64,000 bases of DNA from Urechidicola croceus. Lineage in GTDB: Bacteria; Bacteroidota; Bacteroidia; Flavobacteriales; Flavobacteriaceae. Position numbers and translations under genes: made by a program. The stretch lies in contig NZ_CP017478.1 in the NCBI RefSeq assembly GCF_001761325.1, forward strand, positions 316,001 to 380,000, read 5' to 3'. Shown here piece after piece: positions 8,483 through 17,512 of this stretch. The notes under the pieces were generated by a model that saw only the letters and a list, made by a program, of their open reading frames with translations, did not search any database and was not told where the DNA came from. How positions within the stretch are numbered: the stretch's first letter is position 1; each line of letters begins with the position of its first letter.

Positions 8483-9704
8483 TATTGATCGTTGGAGAGA
8501 AATATTTGAATCAATCAACAAGAATAAGTTGAGAACTGTTCTAGGTGCATTTACTGTAGCCTTGGGAATTTTTATTTTCACGGTACTTTTTGGAATGGGT
8601 AATGGATTAAAAAATACATTTAACTCTTTTTTTATTGATGATGCGCAGAATATGATTTTTATTAGACCTGGATATACTTCAATGGCTCATAAAGGGTTCA
8701 AAGAGAATAGAAGAATTCAATTTAAAAATGAAGATTTAGAGTTACTTAAAAAAGAGTTTGGAAGTAAAATTGAATATATCTCGGCAAGATTTTACAACGG
8801 AGTTACAGCAAGAAATAAAAAAGAATCTGGAGTTTATACAGTTAGAGCAGTACATCCTGATCATCAATATTTAGAAAATACTATTATTACTGAAGGACGA
8901 TTTATAGATGGTAACGATATAATTAATAGAACAAGGTATATAGTAATAGGGCGATTAGTTGAGCAAGATTTATTTAAAAATCAAACGGCGCTTGGTAAAT
9001 TTTTGAATTTAAACGGTATAATGTATAAAGTTGTAGGCGTTTTTAGAGATGAAGGAGGTGATCAAGAAGAGAGAAATATTTATGCACCAGTTACAACTTT
9101 ACAAGGAATTTATAAAGGAACTGATCATATACACCAAATAGCATTGTCATACAATTTGGCTATTGGTGTAGATGGTGCAAGAAGGTTGGCAAGGGATATT
9201 GAATCAACTTTAAAAGAAAAACATTTTATTGCTAAAGAAGATAGAAGCGGAATAAGAGTCCGTTCAGCATTTGAAGATGTTGCTCAAAATATGGCATTTG
9301 CCAACATGTTACAGTTGATTGTATTGTGGATAGGTATTGGAACTTTGTTTGCAGGAGCAATTGCCATCGGTAATATTATGGTATTTGTTGTTAAAGAAAG
9401 AACCAAAGAACTTGGTATAAGAAAAGCACTTGGTGCAAAACCTGGATCTATAGTAGGTTTGATCTTGCAAGAGTCAATATTTATTACAGCAGTTGCAGGG
9501 TATGTAGGAATTATTTTTGCAATTTTTACGCTTAATAGTATTGGTGATAAGTTAGAAGATTATTTTATTACTGATCCTCAGGTAAATAAAAGTACTATAA
9601 TTTGGGCTACAATTATTTTGATTCTTGTAGGAGCAATTGCTGGTTTTATTCCAGCAAGAAGAGCCGCAAAAATTAAACCAGTTGAAGCATTAGCAGAAGA
9701 TTAA
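8475..9704 (+). CDS. MacB-like ABC transporter permease, first of two
   Basis: A 409-residue FtsX-type permease with one N-terminal transmembrane helix (about 18-40, after the basic [22 protein letters not shown]), a large periplasmic MacB_PCD domain (about 45-275) and three C-terminal helices. The coupling motif [20 protein letters not shown] lies before the penultimate helices, and the protein ends [17 protein letters not shown]. This is the canonical MacB permease layout without the fused ATPase. The permease after it is similar but clearly distinct, so the exporter is probably a heterodimer. Confidence 0.9.
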   Translation: MFDIDRWREIFESINKNKLRTVLGAFTVALGIFIFTVLFGMGNGLKNTFNSFFIDDAQNMIFIRPGYTSMAHKGFKENRRIQFKNEDLELLKKEFGSKIEYISARFYNGVTARNKKESGVYTVRAVHPDHQYLENTIITEGRFIDGNDIINRTRYIVIGRLVEQDLFKNQTALGKFLNLNGIMYKVVGVFRDEGGDQEERNIYAPVTTLQGIYKGTDHIHQIALSYNLAIGVDGARRLARDIESTLKEKHFIAKEDRSGIRVRSAFEDVAQNMAFANMLQLIVLWIGIGTLFAGAIAIGNIMVFVVKERTKELGIRKALGAKPGSIVGLILQESIFITAVAGYVGIIFAIFTLNSIGDKLEDYFITDPQVNKSTIIWATIILILVGAIAGFIPARRAAKIKPVEALAED

Positions 9705-9716
9705 AAACCAAACTAA

Positions 9717-10982
9717 ATGAAATTTATTTTTGATAAAGATTCGTGGCAAGAAATTTTCGGTTCTATCCGAAAAAGTAAATTACGTACAGCAATTACTGTT
9801 TTAGGAGTACTGTGGGGAATCTTTTTGTTTATTACATTATTAGGAGCAACTCGAGGTATGGAAAATGGTTTTGACAGAGAGTTTGGAAATATGGCAACTA
9901 ATAGTATCTTTTTGTGGGGAGAAAGAACTTCAATACCCTACAAAGGTTTTCAAAGAGGAAAGTATATGCAGTTGAAAATTCAAGATGTTGATGAATTAAA
10001 AAAGAAAATTCCAGAAATTCAATTTGTTGCACCAAGAACACAACAAGGAGTATTTGGTGGTTCAGGAGCATTAGTTAAAAGAAGTACAAATAGTAAAAAT
10101 TATAAAGTTTTTGGAGATTATCCAATCATTGATGAAGTGAGTAAAGTAAAATTACTTGAAGGTCGATTTTTAAATATGACAGATATCAATGAATCAAAGA
10201 AAGTTTGTATAATTGGAGAAAAAATTGTTGATGAACTTTATGAAAAGGATGATGAGAAGGTTGGGAGTTTTATAGAAATAAATGGTAGCTTTTTTCAAGT
10301 AGTAGGTGTTTATAAGGAAAACTCAAGTTCGTTTTTTGAGCAAGATGATTCAATTTATATGCCATTTACAACTTTTAGAAAAATGTATAACCTTGGTGAT
10401 AATATTGGTTGGATGGTAATTTCGGCATATAAAGATGCTGATATAGTTAAAGTAGAAGAAGAGGTAAAATCAATTTTAAGATTAAGGCATAGTGTACACC
10501 CAGATGATGATAGAGCCTTTGGATCAGCCAATTTGGGTGAAATGTTTGGTAAACTGATGGGTTTTGTAACTGGTATGCAATTTTTAACTTGGTTTGTTGG
10601 TATATCTACATTGCTAGCAGGAGTTATTGCAATAGGTAGTATTTTATTGATTACCGTTAAGGAACGAACTAAAGAAATAGGAGTAAGAAGAGCAATTGGA
10701 GCGACGCCAAGTAAAATTAGAGGACAAATAGTCTTAGAATCAGTATTTTTAACAACTATTGCAGGTGCTTTAGGAATTATTTTTGCAGGATTTGTTTTAT
10801 GGTTCTTAAATTCACAATTTGGTGAAAATGCAAGTGATTTTCCTTTCACCAACCCAACAGTAAATATACCTATTGCTTTAGGAGCAGTAGCAGCATTAGT
10901 AATATTTGGCTCATTAATAGGAATGATTCCAGCACAAAGAGCAGTAAGTATAAGACCCATAGAGGCCTTAAGAGAAGAATAA
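9717..10982 (+). CDS. MacB-like ABC transporter permease, second of two
   Basis: A 421-residue paralogue of the preceding permease with the same four-helix plan. It begins DSWQEIFGSIRKSKLRTAITVLGVLWG, and near the C-terminus has KERTKEIGVRRAIGATPSKI and PAQRAVSIRPIEALREE. The periplasmic domains of the two permeases differ in loops, as expected for a heterodimer. It starts 12 bases after the first permease, and the adaptor gene follows after 32 bases. Confidence 0.9.
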   Translation: MKFIFDKDSWQEIFGSIRKSKLRTAITVLGVLWGIFLFITLLGATRGMENGFDREFGNMATNSIFLWGERTSIPYKGFQRGKYMQLKIQDVDELKKKIPEIQFVAPRTQQGVFGGSGALVKRSTNSKNYKVFGDYPIIDEVSKVKLLEGRFLNMTDINESKKVCIIGEKIVDELYEKDDEKVGSFIEINGSFFQVVGVYKENSSSFFEQDDSIYMPFTTFRKMYNLGDNIGWMVISAYKDADIVKVEEEVKSILRLRHSVHPDDDRAFGSANLGEMFGKLMGFVTGMQFLTWFVGISTLLAGVIAIGSILLITVKERTKEIGVRRAIGATPSKIRGQIVLESVFLTTIAGALGIIFAGFVLWFLNSQFGENASDFPFTNPTVNIPIALGAVAALVIFGSLIGMIPAQRAVSIRPIEALREE

Positions 10983-11014
10983 AAACAATTAAACCAACGA
11001 ATAAATTATTTCAA

Positions 11015-12133
11015 ATGAAAAAAACAATTTTATTTTCAATTATAGGATTAGCATTAGTGGCTGTTTTAATATGGTTCGGAAAAATGAATAAAAAAGCTCC
11101 TGAAACTTATGAAACAGAAAAGCCATTTAAAACGACTATAATTAAGAAAACAGTTGCAACAGGAAAAGTCACTCCGCTTGAAGAAGTTGAAATTAAACCT
11201 CAAATTTCTGGAATTATCGATAAAATTCTTTTAGAAGAAGGTGATAAGGTTAAAAAAGGAGATTTAATAGCAACAGTTAGAGTTGTTCCAAATGAGCAAT
11301 CTTTAACAAGCGCTAGAGGTAGGGTAAGTAATTTGCAATTGTCATTAAATAATTCTAAAGTTGTTTATGATCGAAATAAATCTTTATTTGATAAAGGGGT
11401 TATTGCACGTCAAGAGTTTGAAAATGCTGAATTAGCGTATAATCAAGCTTTGCAAAATTTAAGAAACGCTCAAAACGATTATCAAATAATTAAAAAAGGT
11501 TCTGCAAGTGGCTCTGGTGGTTCATCAAATACCAATATTAGAGCTACAGCTAGTGGTACAATTCTTGAAATTCCTGTTGAAGAAGGTGATCAAGTTATTG
11601 AGTCTAATAATTTCAATGCAGGAACTAGTATAGCATCTATTGCCGATATGTCTAAAATGATTTTTGAAGGTCAAGTTGACGAAGCAGAAGTTGGAAAAAT
11701 TAAAGTTAATACAGATTTAGAAATTGCTATAGGTGCAATTGATGATATTAAATTTCCAGCAAAATTAAATTTTATCGCACCAAAAGGTACGGAAGAAAGT
11801 GGAACTGTTCAATTTACCATAAAGGCTAATGTAACTTTAGAAGATGATTATTTTTTAAGAGCAGGTTATAGTGCTAATGCTGAGATTATTTTAGAACAAA
11901 AAGATAGTGTAATGTCAATTAAAGAGTCTGTTATGCAATTTGATAAAACGACTGAAAAACCATACGTAGAGGTGCTTGTGGGAGATCAGCAATTTGAAAG
12001 ACGAGATATAGAAATTGGAATTTCTGACGGTGTAAATGTAGAAGTTATTTCTGGTGTTACGAGTGAAGATGATATCAAAATTTGGAATAAAAAAGCAACT
12101 AAAGATACAACAGACGAAAATAATAATGATTAA
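11015..12133 (+). CDS. MacA/HlyD-family periplasmic adaptor
   Basis: A 372-residue membrane-fusion protein with an N-terminal anchor helix (ILFSIIGLALVAVLIWFG, about 4-21). Next comes a biotinyl-lipoyl-like half (VATGKVTPLEEVEIKPQISG ... EGDKVKKGDLIATV), a coiled-coil hairpin (about 95-160) and the second lipoyl half (IRATASGTILEIPVEEGDQV). A beta-barrel (FEGQVDEAEVGKIKVNT) leads to a membrane-proximal domain. It would connect the MacB-like permeases to an outer-membrane channel encoded elsewhere. A strong terminator follows at 12171. Confidence 0.9.
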   Translation: MKKTILFSIIGLALVAVLIWFGKMNKKAPETYETEKPFKTTIIKKTVATGKVTPLEEVEIKPQISGIIDKILLEEGDKVKKGDLIATVRVVPNEQSLTSARGRVSNLQLSLNNSKVVYDRNKSLFDKGVIARQEFENAELAYNQALQNLRNAQNDYQIIKKGSASGSGGSSNTNIRATASGTILEIPVEEGDQVIESNNFNAGTSIASIADMSKMIFEGQVDEAEVGKIKVNTDLEIAIGAIDDIKFPAKLNFIAPKGTEESGTVQFTIKANVTLEDDYFLRAGYSANAEIILEQKDSVMSIKESVMQFDKTTEKPYVEVLVGDQQFERRDIEIGISDGVNVEVISGVTSEDDIKIWNKKATKDTTDENNND

Positions 12134-12170
12134 AACAGTTTAGGTTAGTAATTGGTTTTAATTATAAAAA

Positions 12171-12202
12171 AACTCCCAAATTATATAAATTTGGGAGTTT
12201 TT
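12171..12202. terminator. Bidirectional intrinsic terminator after the MacAB-like operon
   Basis: A perfect 12-base inverted repeat (12171-12182 and 12188-12199) with a 5-base loop, flanked by an A-run before and T-run after. It can stop the exporter operon on the plus strand and the hydroxybutyryl-CoA dehydrogenase gene on the minus strand. Confidence 0.9.
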
Positions 12203-12224
12203 AGTTGTTATTGTTTTTTTAGTT

Positions 12225-13112
12225 TCAATTAAACTGCTTTGAAATTTTTTCTGCTTTTCTATTCTCAGAATAATCGTAAAAGCCTTCACCACTTTTCACA
12301 CCATATTTTCCTGCGTTTACCATATTTACCAGTAAAGGACAAGGAGCATATTTTGGGTTTTTGAAACCTTCATACATTACATTTAAAATTGATAAACAAA
12401 CGTCTAAACCTATGAAATCGGCTAATTGTAAAGGTCCCATTGGATGTGCCATTCCTAATTTCATCACCGTGTCTATTTCATGAACTCCAGCAACACCGTT
12501 GTATAAGGTTTCAATAGATTCATTGATCATTGGCATTAAAATCCTATTTGCAACAAAACCAGGATAATCATTAACTTCTACTGGAATTTTACCAAGTTTT
12601 TTAGATAATGTCATTATTAACCCTGTCACTTCATCAGAAGTATTATAACCTCTTATAATTTCTACCAATTTCATAATTGGTACAGGATTCATAAAGTGCA
12701 TTCCAATTACAAGTTCGGGTCTATTAGTAACTGATGCAATTTGAGTAATAGATATTGATGAGGTGTTAGTTGCCAAAATGGTATCTTCTGGACATACATT
12801 ATCTAACTCTTTAAAAATTGAAAGTTTTAACTCGGTATTTTCTGTTGCAGCTTCAACAACTAAACTTGCATATTGAACACCTTCTTTGATATTGTTATAA
12901 GTAGTAATATTCGCTAATGTTTCATATTTATCATCTTCAGAAATTTTTTCTTTTGCAACCATTCTATCCAAATTTTTAGATATAGTTGCCATTCCATTTT
13001 TTAAAGATTTTTCAGAAACATCAATTAATTGAACTTTAAAACCACATTGAGCGAAAGTATGAGCAATACCATTACCCATTGTTCCAGCCCCAATTACTGC
13101 TATATTTTTCAT
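12225..13112 (-). CDS. hbd: 3-hydroxybutyryl-CoA dehydrogenase
   Basis: A 295-residue cytoplasmic enzyme that interconverts acetoacetyl-CoA and 3-hydroxybutyryl-CoA with NAD(P)H. It has an N-terminal Rossmann motif (GAGTMGNGIAHTFAQCG), the ATNTSSISITQIA segment, GMHFMNPVPIMKLVEII with the catalytic His, and NDYPGFVANRILMPMINE. A C-terminal helical domain contains MAHPMGPLQLADFIGLDV. Length and motifs are typical of the single-function dehydrogenase rather than the FadB fusion. It is monocistronic in this window. A TACTTTTG box lies at 13288-13295 on the minus strand, about 175 bases upstream, without a good -33. Confidence 0.92.
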   Translation of the reverse strand: MKNIAVIGAGTMGNGIAHTFAQCGFKVQLIDVSEKSLKNGMATISKNLDRMVAKEKISEDDKYETLANITTYNNIKEGVQYASLVVEAATENTELKLSIFKELDNVCPEDTILATNTSSISITQIASVTNRPELVIGMHFMNPVPIMKLVEIIRGYNTSDEVTGLIMTLSKKLGKIPVEVNDYPGFVANRILMPMINESIETLYNGVAGVHEIDTVMKLGMAHPMGPLQLADFIGLDVCLSILNVMYEGFKNPKYAPCPLLVNMVNAGKYGVKSGEGFYDYSENRKAEKISKQFN

Positions 13113-13330
13113 AATTAGTTAATTTTTAAAATTGTTTTATTATAATTTTTAAAAGATAACACATAAAAATTACTGTTGATTTTTATACGTTATCGGTCTT
13201 GGATGTTGTTCAGTGAGGAAAAGTACGCGAATAATTTTTCACTAGGAAAATCGGCTGTATAAAAATGTAAATACTTTAGAACTTGACCAAAAGTAAGCAT
13301 TGATTATTAACATTATTGTGCTCAGGCGTT

Positions 13331-13852
13331 TTACTTATCACGTCTTTTTCTTAATGCAACTATTTCTTTTTCTAATTCAATTTTAGCCTTTTTTTTGCTG
13401 TCCTTTTTTCTTTCAATTTCTAGTGTTTTTATTTCTGAACTTTTATATTTTCGATAATTAATTTGAGGTGTACTATCCTGTATTATACCTGAAACCCATT
13501 CAGGGTGTTCAAAACTTCGACTAATTCCACACATATTGAGCCTTAAAAATCCTTCTTCAATATTTCCGTAAACAATCCATTTGCCTGTAGTACTGATATA
13601 AGGGGAGCAATATTTCCAGTTTTTCCCGATATATATATTATTTATCTCATCTCCGCCGTCTAACGATTCTATAACTCTTATTTCAAAAGTGTTTCTATCT
13701 TCACTTACCTTTACTACTTCTCCAATGAAAATACACTCAGAATTTTCCAATTCCTCTTTCTGTGCGGTACTAATTATTGTAGGAGCACAAGAACATGCGA
13801 AAATTTGAATTTGAGAAATTAATAAAAATGTAAATAAAAGTAGTTTTTTCAT
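13331..13852 (-). CDS. Secreted or lipoprotein with a TIMP/netrin-like N-terminal CxC segment
   Basis: A 173-residue exported protein of unknown function. The signal peptide (MKKLLLFTFLLISQIQIFA) is followed directly by CSCAP. Cys20 could be a lipobox cysteine, or the CxC could start a netrin/TIMP-like fold, as in other bacterial proteins where CSC is followed by SECIFIGEVVKV-type strands. Further cysteines (YCSP, NMCG) could form disulfides. The C-terminal 25 residues are highly charged (KKDSKKKAKIELEKEIVALRK), probably helical. It lies between two unrelated genes and shows no operon partner. Confidence 0.55.
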   Translation of the reverse strand: MKKLLLFTFLLISQIQIFACSCAPTIISTAQKEELENSECIFIGEVVKVSEDRNTFEIRVIESLDGGDEINNIYIGKNWKYCSPYISTTGKWIVYGNIEEGFLRLNMCGISRSFEHPEWVSGIIQDSTPQINYRKYKSSEIKTLEIERKKDSKKKAKIELEKEIVALRKRRDK

Positions 13853-13895
13853 AAATATTCAGTTTCTCACTTGCTTACATCATTGAATAAATGTT

Positions 13896-14858
13896 TTATT
13901 TAAAACAATCAATTATTTGATGTGCGACTCTTAATGCTCTTGTACCATCACCTAAAGTTACTTTAGGTTTTGAATCATTTTCGATTGCATCAGCAAATGT
14001 ATTTAATTCATCCAAAATTGCATTATTCATTTCAACTTCAGGATTTTCAAAATAGATTTGTTTTTTTACACCTTCAGCATTTTGAAGTATCATTGCAAAC
14101 TTATCAGGGTTTTGTGGAACATCTTTCATTCTTACAACCTCACTTTTTTTATCTAAAAAATCTACAGATATATAGGCATCTTTTTGAAAAAAACGAGTTT
14201 TACGCATATTTTTTAATGAAATTCTACTAGCGGTAAGATTTGCTACACATCCATTTTCAAATTCAATACGAGCATTTGCAATATCTGGTGTTTCTGAAAT
14301 AACAGAAACGCCACTAGCGTGTACACTTTTTACTTTCGATTTAACAACACTAAGTATAATATCAATATCATGTATCATTAAATCTAGCACAACAGGCACA
14401 TCAGTGCCTCTAGGGTTGAATTCGGCAAGTCTATGACATTCTATAAACATAGGGTTATCAATAGTTTCATTTACTGCAGTAAATGCTGGATTGAATCGTT
14501 CAACATGACCAACCTGACCTTTTACATGGTGTTGACTTACAAGAGTTCTTAATGCTTCAGCCTCTTCAAGTGTATTTGTTATAGGTTTTTCTATAAAAAC
14601 GTGTTTACCTGCTATAATTGCTTCTTTTGCGCAATCAAAATGAGAAAGAGTGGGCGTAACAATATCGACAACATCAGCCGTATCAATCAATTCAGAAACT
14701 GTTTCAAAAGATGTATATCCAAACTCTTCAGAAACTTTTTGAGCATTTTCTTTAACAGGATCATAGAACCCAATTAGGTCATATTTTGTAGATTGTTGTA
14801 ATAATTTTAAATGTATTTTTCCTAGGTGTCCAGCACCTAAAACTCCCACTTTCAGCAT
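13896..14858 (-). CDS. Gfo/Idh/MocA-family oxidoreductase
   Basis: A 320-residue NAD(P)-dependent dehydrogenase. The N-terminal Rossmann fold shows GVLGAGHLGKIHLKLL, a DIVTPTLSHFDCAKEAI segment and the family motif EKPITNTLEEAE with the conserved Lys of EKP. The C-terminal half contains the GHVERFNPAF and DLMIHDIDIIL segments with the conserved His. The substrate cannot be told from the sequence; members act on sugars, inositols, biliverdin or nucleotide sugars. It is monocistronic, divergent from pcm. Confidence 0.85.
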   Translation of the reverse strand: MLKVGVLGAGHLGKIHLKLLQQSTKYDLIGFYDPVKENAQKVSEEFGYTSFETVSELIDTADVVDIVTPTLSHFDCAKEAIIAGKHVFIEKPITNTLEEAEALRTLVSQHHVKGQVGHVERFNPAFTAVNETIDNPMFIECHRLAEFNPRGTDVPVVLDLMIHDIDIILSVVKSKVKSVHASGVSVISETPDIANARIEFENGCVANLTASRISLKNMRKTRFFQKDAYISVDFLDKKSEVVRMKDVPQNPDKFAMILQNAEGVKKQIYFENPEVEMNNAILDELNTFADAIENDSKPKVTLGDGTRALRVAHQIIDCFK

Positions 14859-14872
14859 AATTTAAGTTTTTT

Positions 14873-14880
14873 CAAAAATA
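14873..14880 (-). promoter_or_regulatory. Candidate -7 box (TATTTTTG) of the Gfo/Idh/MocA gene
   Basis: Read on the minus strand it fits TAnnTTTG and lies 14 bases before the ATG, implying a very short leader. No good -33 element is present. Confidence 0.35.
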
Positions 14881-14931
14881 ATAATCTTTTGTTGATTTAT
14901 TACTATTTTTAGCATTCCAAATTTTACTAGA

Positions 14932-15573
14932 TTGAAAGATACTTTAAGGCATCAGGGCTTACGAAATAGGTTGGTTAACACTTTAATTAAAAAAGGTATA
15001 CAAGATAAAAACGTGTTAGAGGCAATAAAACGTATTCCACGACATTTGTTCATGGATTCGAGTTTTGTTGATTTTGCTTACCAAGATAAGGCATTTCCAA
15101 TAGCTGCTGACCAAACAATTTCTCAACCATATACTGTTGCTTTTCAAACAGAATTATTACTGCTGAAACCAAATGCCAAAATTTTAGAAATAGGTACTGG
15201 TTCGGGTTATCAAACTGCAGTTTTACTAGAAATGAAGGCTAAAGTCTTTTCTATAGAACGTCAAAAAGAACTTTTTAAAAAAACGAAATCATTTCTACCT
15301 AAATTAGGATACAAGCCTAAAGCACTTATTTTTGGAGATGGTTATATTGGTTTGGAAGAACAAGCACCATATGATGGAATTATAGTAACTGCTGGTGCAC
15401 CATTTGTTCCAAAGCCATTATTAAGCCAATTAAAAATAGGAGGAAGGCTAGTGATTCCTGTGGGTGATGAATCACAAATAATGACATTATTTATAAGAAA
15501 ATCAGAAAAAGAATTTGAAAAACATGAATTTGGTGATTTCCGTTTTGTTCCTATGCTGAAGGAGAAGAATTAA
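14932..15573 (+). CDS. pcm: Protein-L-isoaspartate O-methyltransferase
   Basis: A 213-residue SAM-dependent repair enzyme that methylates isoaspartyl residues in damaged proteins. It shows the AFPIAADQTISQPYTVAFQTELL substrate segment, the SAM motif ILEIGTGSGYQTAVLLEM, a motif II region (YDGIIVTAGAPFVPKPLL) and GGRLVIPVGD. I take the TTG at 14932 as the start, because an in-frame stop lies upstream with no ATG or GTG between, and the next Met (FMDSS) is well inside the conserved domain. The 3' end overlaps the convergent membrane-protein gene by 23 bases. Confidence 0.9.
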   Translation: MKDTLRHQGLRNRLVNTLIKKGIQDKNVLEAIKRIPRHLFMDSSFVDFAYQDKAFPIAADQTISQPYTVAFQTELLLLKPNAKILEIGTGSGYQTAVLLEMKAKVFSIERQKELFKKTKSFLPKLGYKPKALIFGDGYIGLEEQAPYDGIIVTAGAPFVPKPLLSQLKIGGRLVIPVGDESQIMTLFIRKSEKEFEKHEFGDFRFVPMLKEKN

Positions 15574-16144
15574 ATTTGTAAAATATTTTTATAAATCTTA
15601 AAAGCCAAACACTTATTGCAATTATCAATAACGGTATGAAAAATAGTTCATTATTAAGAATTCTTTTTGAATATGCTATTGTAAAGATAATTAGTATAAA
15701 ATAACTACCAATAGTATGAGTTCCCATCCATAGTTTTTTACTTATTTTTTTTGAAAACACATTAAAAGAAGTCAAAAGAAGTATTGCAACAAAAGCATAG
15801 GCAATAATTCCAGGAATTAATGATTTTGTGGTACGTAATTGAAATACAGGATCAAAGAAAATATCCTTAATTAAAATTAATAGTAAATGATAGATATGAA
15901 TTAAAGCAAATGAAATACCTAAATATTTTCGATTTGCAAGTAATGACCTTGTAAAGTTAGTTTTCTTTAATTTATATAAAACGGATACTGAAAATGCTGT
16001 GCAGAATACAATAAATGATGTTCTAGCAGAAGTTCGAATTAGTACATCATTGGTTTCTTGATTAAAACCATTTATAAGAAAATATAAGAGAGAAAATAAA
16101 ACAAAACCTCCAAAAAGTGTAAAAACTAGATTCCAGTTTTTCAT
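15551..16144 (-). CDS. Ferric-reductase-like / MsrQ-like transmembrane protein
   Basis: A 197-residue inner-membrane protein with about six helices. Paired His residues in FALIHIYHLLL and WMGTHTIGSYF are positioned as haem ligands in the ferric-reductase transmembrane superfamily (YedZ/MsrQ). It lacks a flavin or NAD domain, as does MsrQ, but no msrP-like partner is seen nearby. It is the last gene of a minus-strand run after the DUF2520 and KdsC-like genes, starting directly after the latter's stop. Function remains tentative. Confidence 0.55.
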   Translation of the reverse strand: MKNWNLVFTLFGGFVLFSLLYFLINGFNQETNDVLIRTSARTSFIVFCTAFSVSVLYKLKKTNFTRSLLANRKYLGISFALIHIYHLLLILIKDIFFDPVFQLRTTKSLIPGIIAYAFVAILLLTSFNVFSKKISKKLWMGTHTIGSYFILIIFTIAYSKRILNNELFFIPLLIIAISVWLLRFIKIFYKFNSSPSA

Positions 16145-16672
16145 TTAATCATATTTTGCATCAAATTTTCCATTCCATTTTCCTTGAACTTTTAAAACTT
16201 GTTCTATTACATCTCTCGCGCAACCTTTACCGCCATTTTTTTGAGATATATATTTTGATATACCTTGTATCTCAGAAGCCGCATCTTTTGGGCAACAAGG
16301 TAAACCAACTCTAGTCATTACTGGGTAATCTGGAATATCATCACCCATATAAAGTACATTTTCAGGATTTAATTTATACTTCTTTATAATCTCATCAAAT
16401 TGGTCAATTTTATTATGAGCACCTAAATAAATATCTGTTAAACCTAATTTTTTTAATCTTGAACGTACACCTTCATTACTACCTCCTGAAATAATACAAA
16501 CTTTAAAACCAGCATCAACAGCAGTTTTAAGAGCATAGCCATCTTTAATGTTCATTTGTCTTACCAATTCTCCATTTTGGAAAACATGAACAACTCCATC
16601 AGTTAAAACTCCATCAACATCAAATATAAATGTTGTTATTTGTGGCATTATTTCTTTGTAACTTTTCTCCAT
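16145..16672 (-). CDS. kdsC: KdsC-like HAD phosphatase (3-deoxy-manno-octulosonate-8-phosphate phosphatase type)
   Basis: A 175-residue C0-type HAD phosphatase. It shows the nucleophile motif FDVDGVLTDG (about 15-24), motif II IISGGSNEGV, the Lys segment and motif IV VLYMGDDIPDYPVM. KdsC removes phosphate from Kdo-8-P in lipopolysaccharide synthesis. In Bacteroidota this gene commonly follows a DUF2520 gene, as here. Its ATG overlaps the DUF2520 stop by one base (TAATG on the minus strand). Related HADs act on nonulosonate-9-phosphates, which is possible since the window also has neuB, but the location favours Kdo. Confidence 0.82.
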   Translation of the reverse strand: MEKSYKEIMPQITTFIFDVDGVLTDGVVHVFQNGELVRQMNIKDGYALKTAVDAGFKVCIISGGSNEGVRSRLKKLGLTDIYLGAHNKIDQFDEIIKKYKLNPENVLYMGDDIPDYPVMTRVGLPCCPKDAASEIQGISKYISQKNGGKGCARDVIEQVLKVQGKWNGKFDAKYD

Positions 16673-17424
16673 TAGTTGTGTGACTTTTTTATTGAATCTG
16701 TTAATATTTTATATATTTCTTTTTGATTATTATCTAATTGTGATAAATGTTTTGCAATTGTGCTCTGATCATTTCTTTGTGCAGGGCCAGTTTGCGCTTC
16801 TTTTGGATTAATATGCTGAACTTTATCAGCAGTTTCTTTAATCAAAGGCTGTAAAACCTGAAAAGGGACTTTATTATCTTGACATATCTTATTTCCTATT
16901 GTGTATAGGTGATTGACGAAATTATTAACAAATACAGCTGCTAAATGCAATTTTTGACGTTGTTTGGAGTCAATTAAATATACATTTTTTGAAATTGAAG
17001 AGCCTAATTTTTCCAAAATAATAAGATCTTCTTTTCTTTCTGATTCAATACAAATTGGGACTTTCTTAAAACTTATTTTTTTTGTTGTTGAAAATGTTTG
17101 AAGTGGATAAAAAACCCCTTTGTTAGATTCACTATTGAGGTCATTCATTTTTACACTACCTGAAGTATGAACAACTAATTTGTCGTTTAGAATTAACTCT
17201 TTTGAAAAATCTGAAATTGCATCATCTGAAATTGCAATAATATAGATGTCAGCATCTTTTAATTTTTTTAAACTATCGGTAATTGCAACCTTCTTTGTTA
17301 AATAAAGTATATTTTCAATAGTTCGGCTGTAAACTTGTACTAAGTTTACATCTTTTGCTTTAATAAAAGCACGTGTTAAATGTGTAGCCACATTACCACT
17401 TCCAAAAATTACAACTTTTATCAT
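16672..17424 (-). CDS. Rossmann-like DUF2520 protein
   Basis: A 250-residue ProC-like dehydrogenase-fold protein. The N-terminus has the nucleotide-binding motif VVIFGSGNVATHLTRAF, and the centre has DADIYIIAISDDAISDF and VVHTSGSVKMNDL. The C-terminal DUF2520 helical part has KLHLAAVFVNNFVNHLYTIG and ETADKVQHINPKEAQTGPAQRND. The substrate is unknown. It heads an operon with the KdsC-like phosphatase and the haem-like membrane protein. Confidence 0.8.
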   Translation of the reverse strand: MIKVVIFGSGNVATHLTRAFIKAKDVNLVQVYSRTIENILYLTKKVAITDSLKKLKDADIYIIAISDDAISDFSKELILNDKLVVHTSGSVKMNDLNSESNKGVFYPLQTFSTTKKISFKKVPICIESERKEDLIILEKLGSSISKNVYLIDSKQRQKLHLAAVFVNNFVNHLYTIGNKICQDNKVPFQVLQPLIKETADKVQHINPKEAQTGPAQRNDQSTIAKHLSQLDNNQKEIYKILTDSIKKSHN

Positions 17425-17469
17425 ATAGCGAATATAGACATTAATAATAATTTAACTTTATTCAGATAG

Positions 17470-17477
17470 TAATTTTG
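17470..17477 (+). promoter_or_regulatory. Candidate -7 box (TAATTTTG) of the glutathione peroxidase gene
   Basis: It matches TAnnTTTG and lies 35 bases before the ATG at 17513. No clear -33 TTG is seen upstream. Confidence 0.35.
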
Positions 17478-17512
17478 TAATTTTACGTACAAATTTATAA
17501 ATCTATTCAGAT

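Noticed and set aside
10355-10960. A 201-codon minus-strand open frame
   Set aside because: It lies wholly inside the second MacB-like permease, is made of Ile/Pro/Ala-rich sequence typical of an antisense shadow, and has no support of its own.
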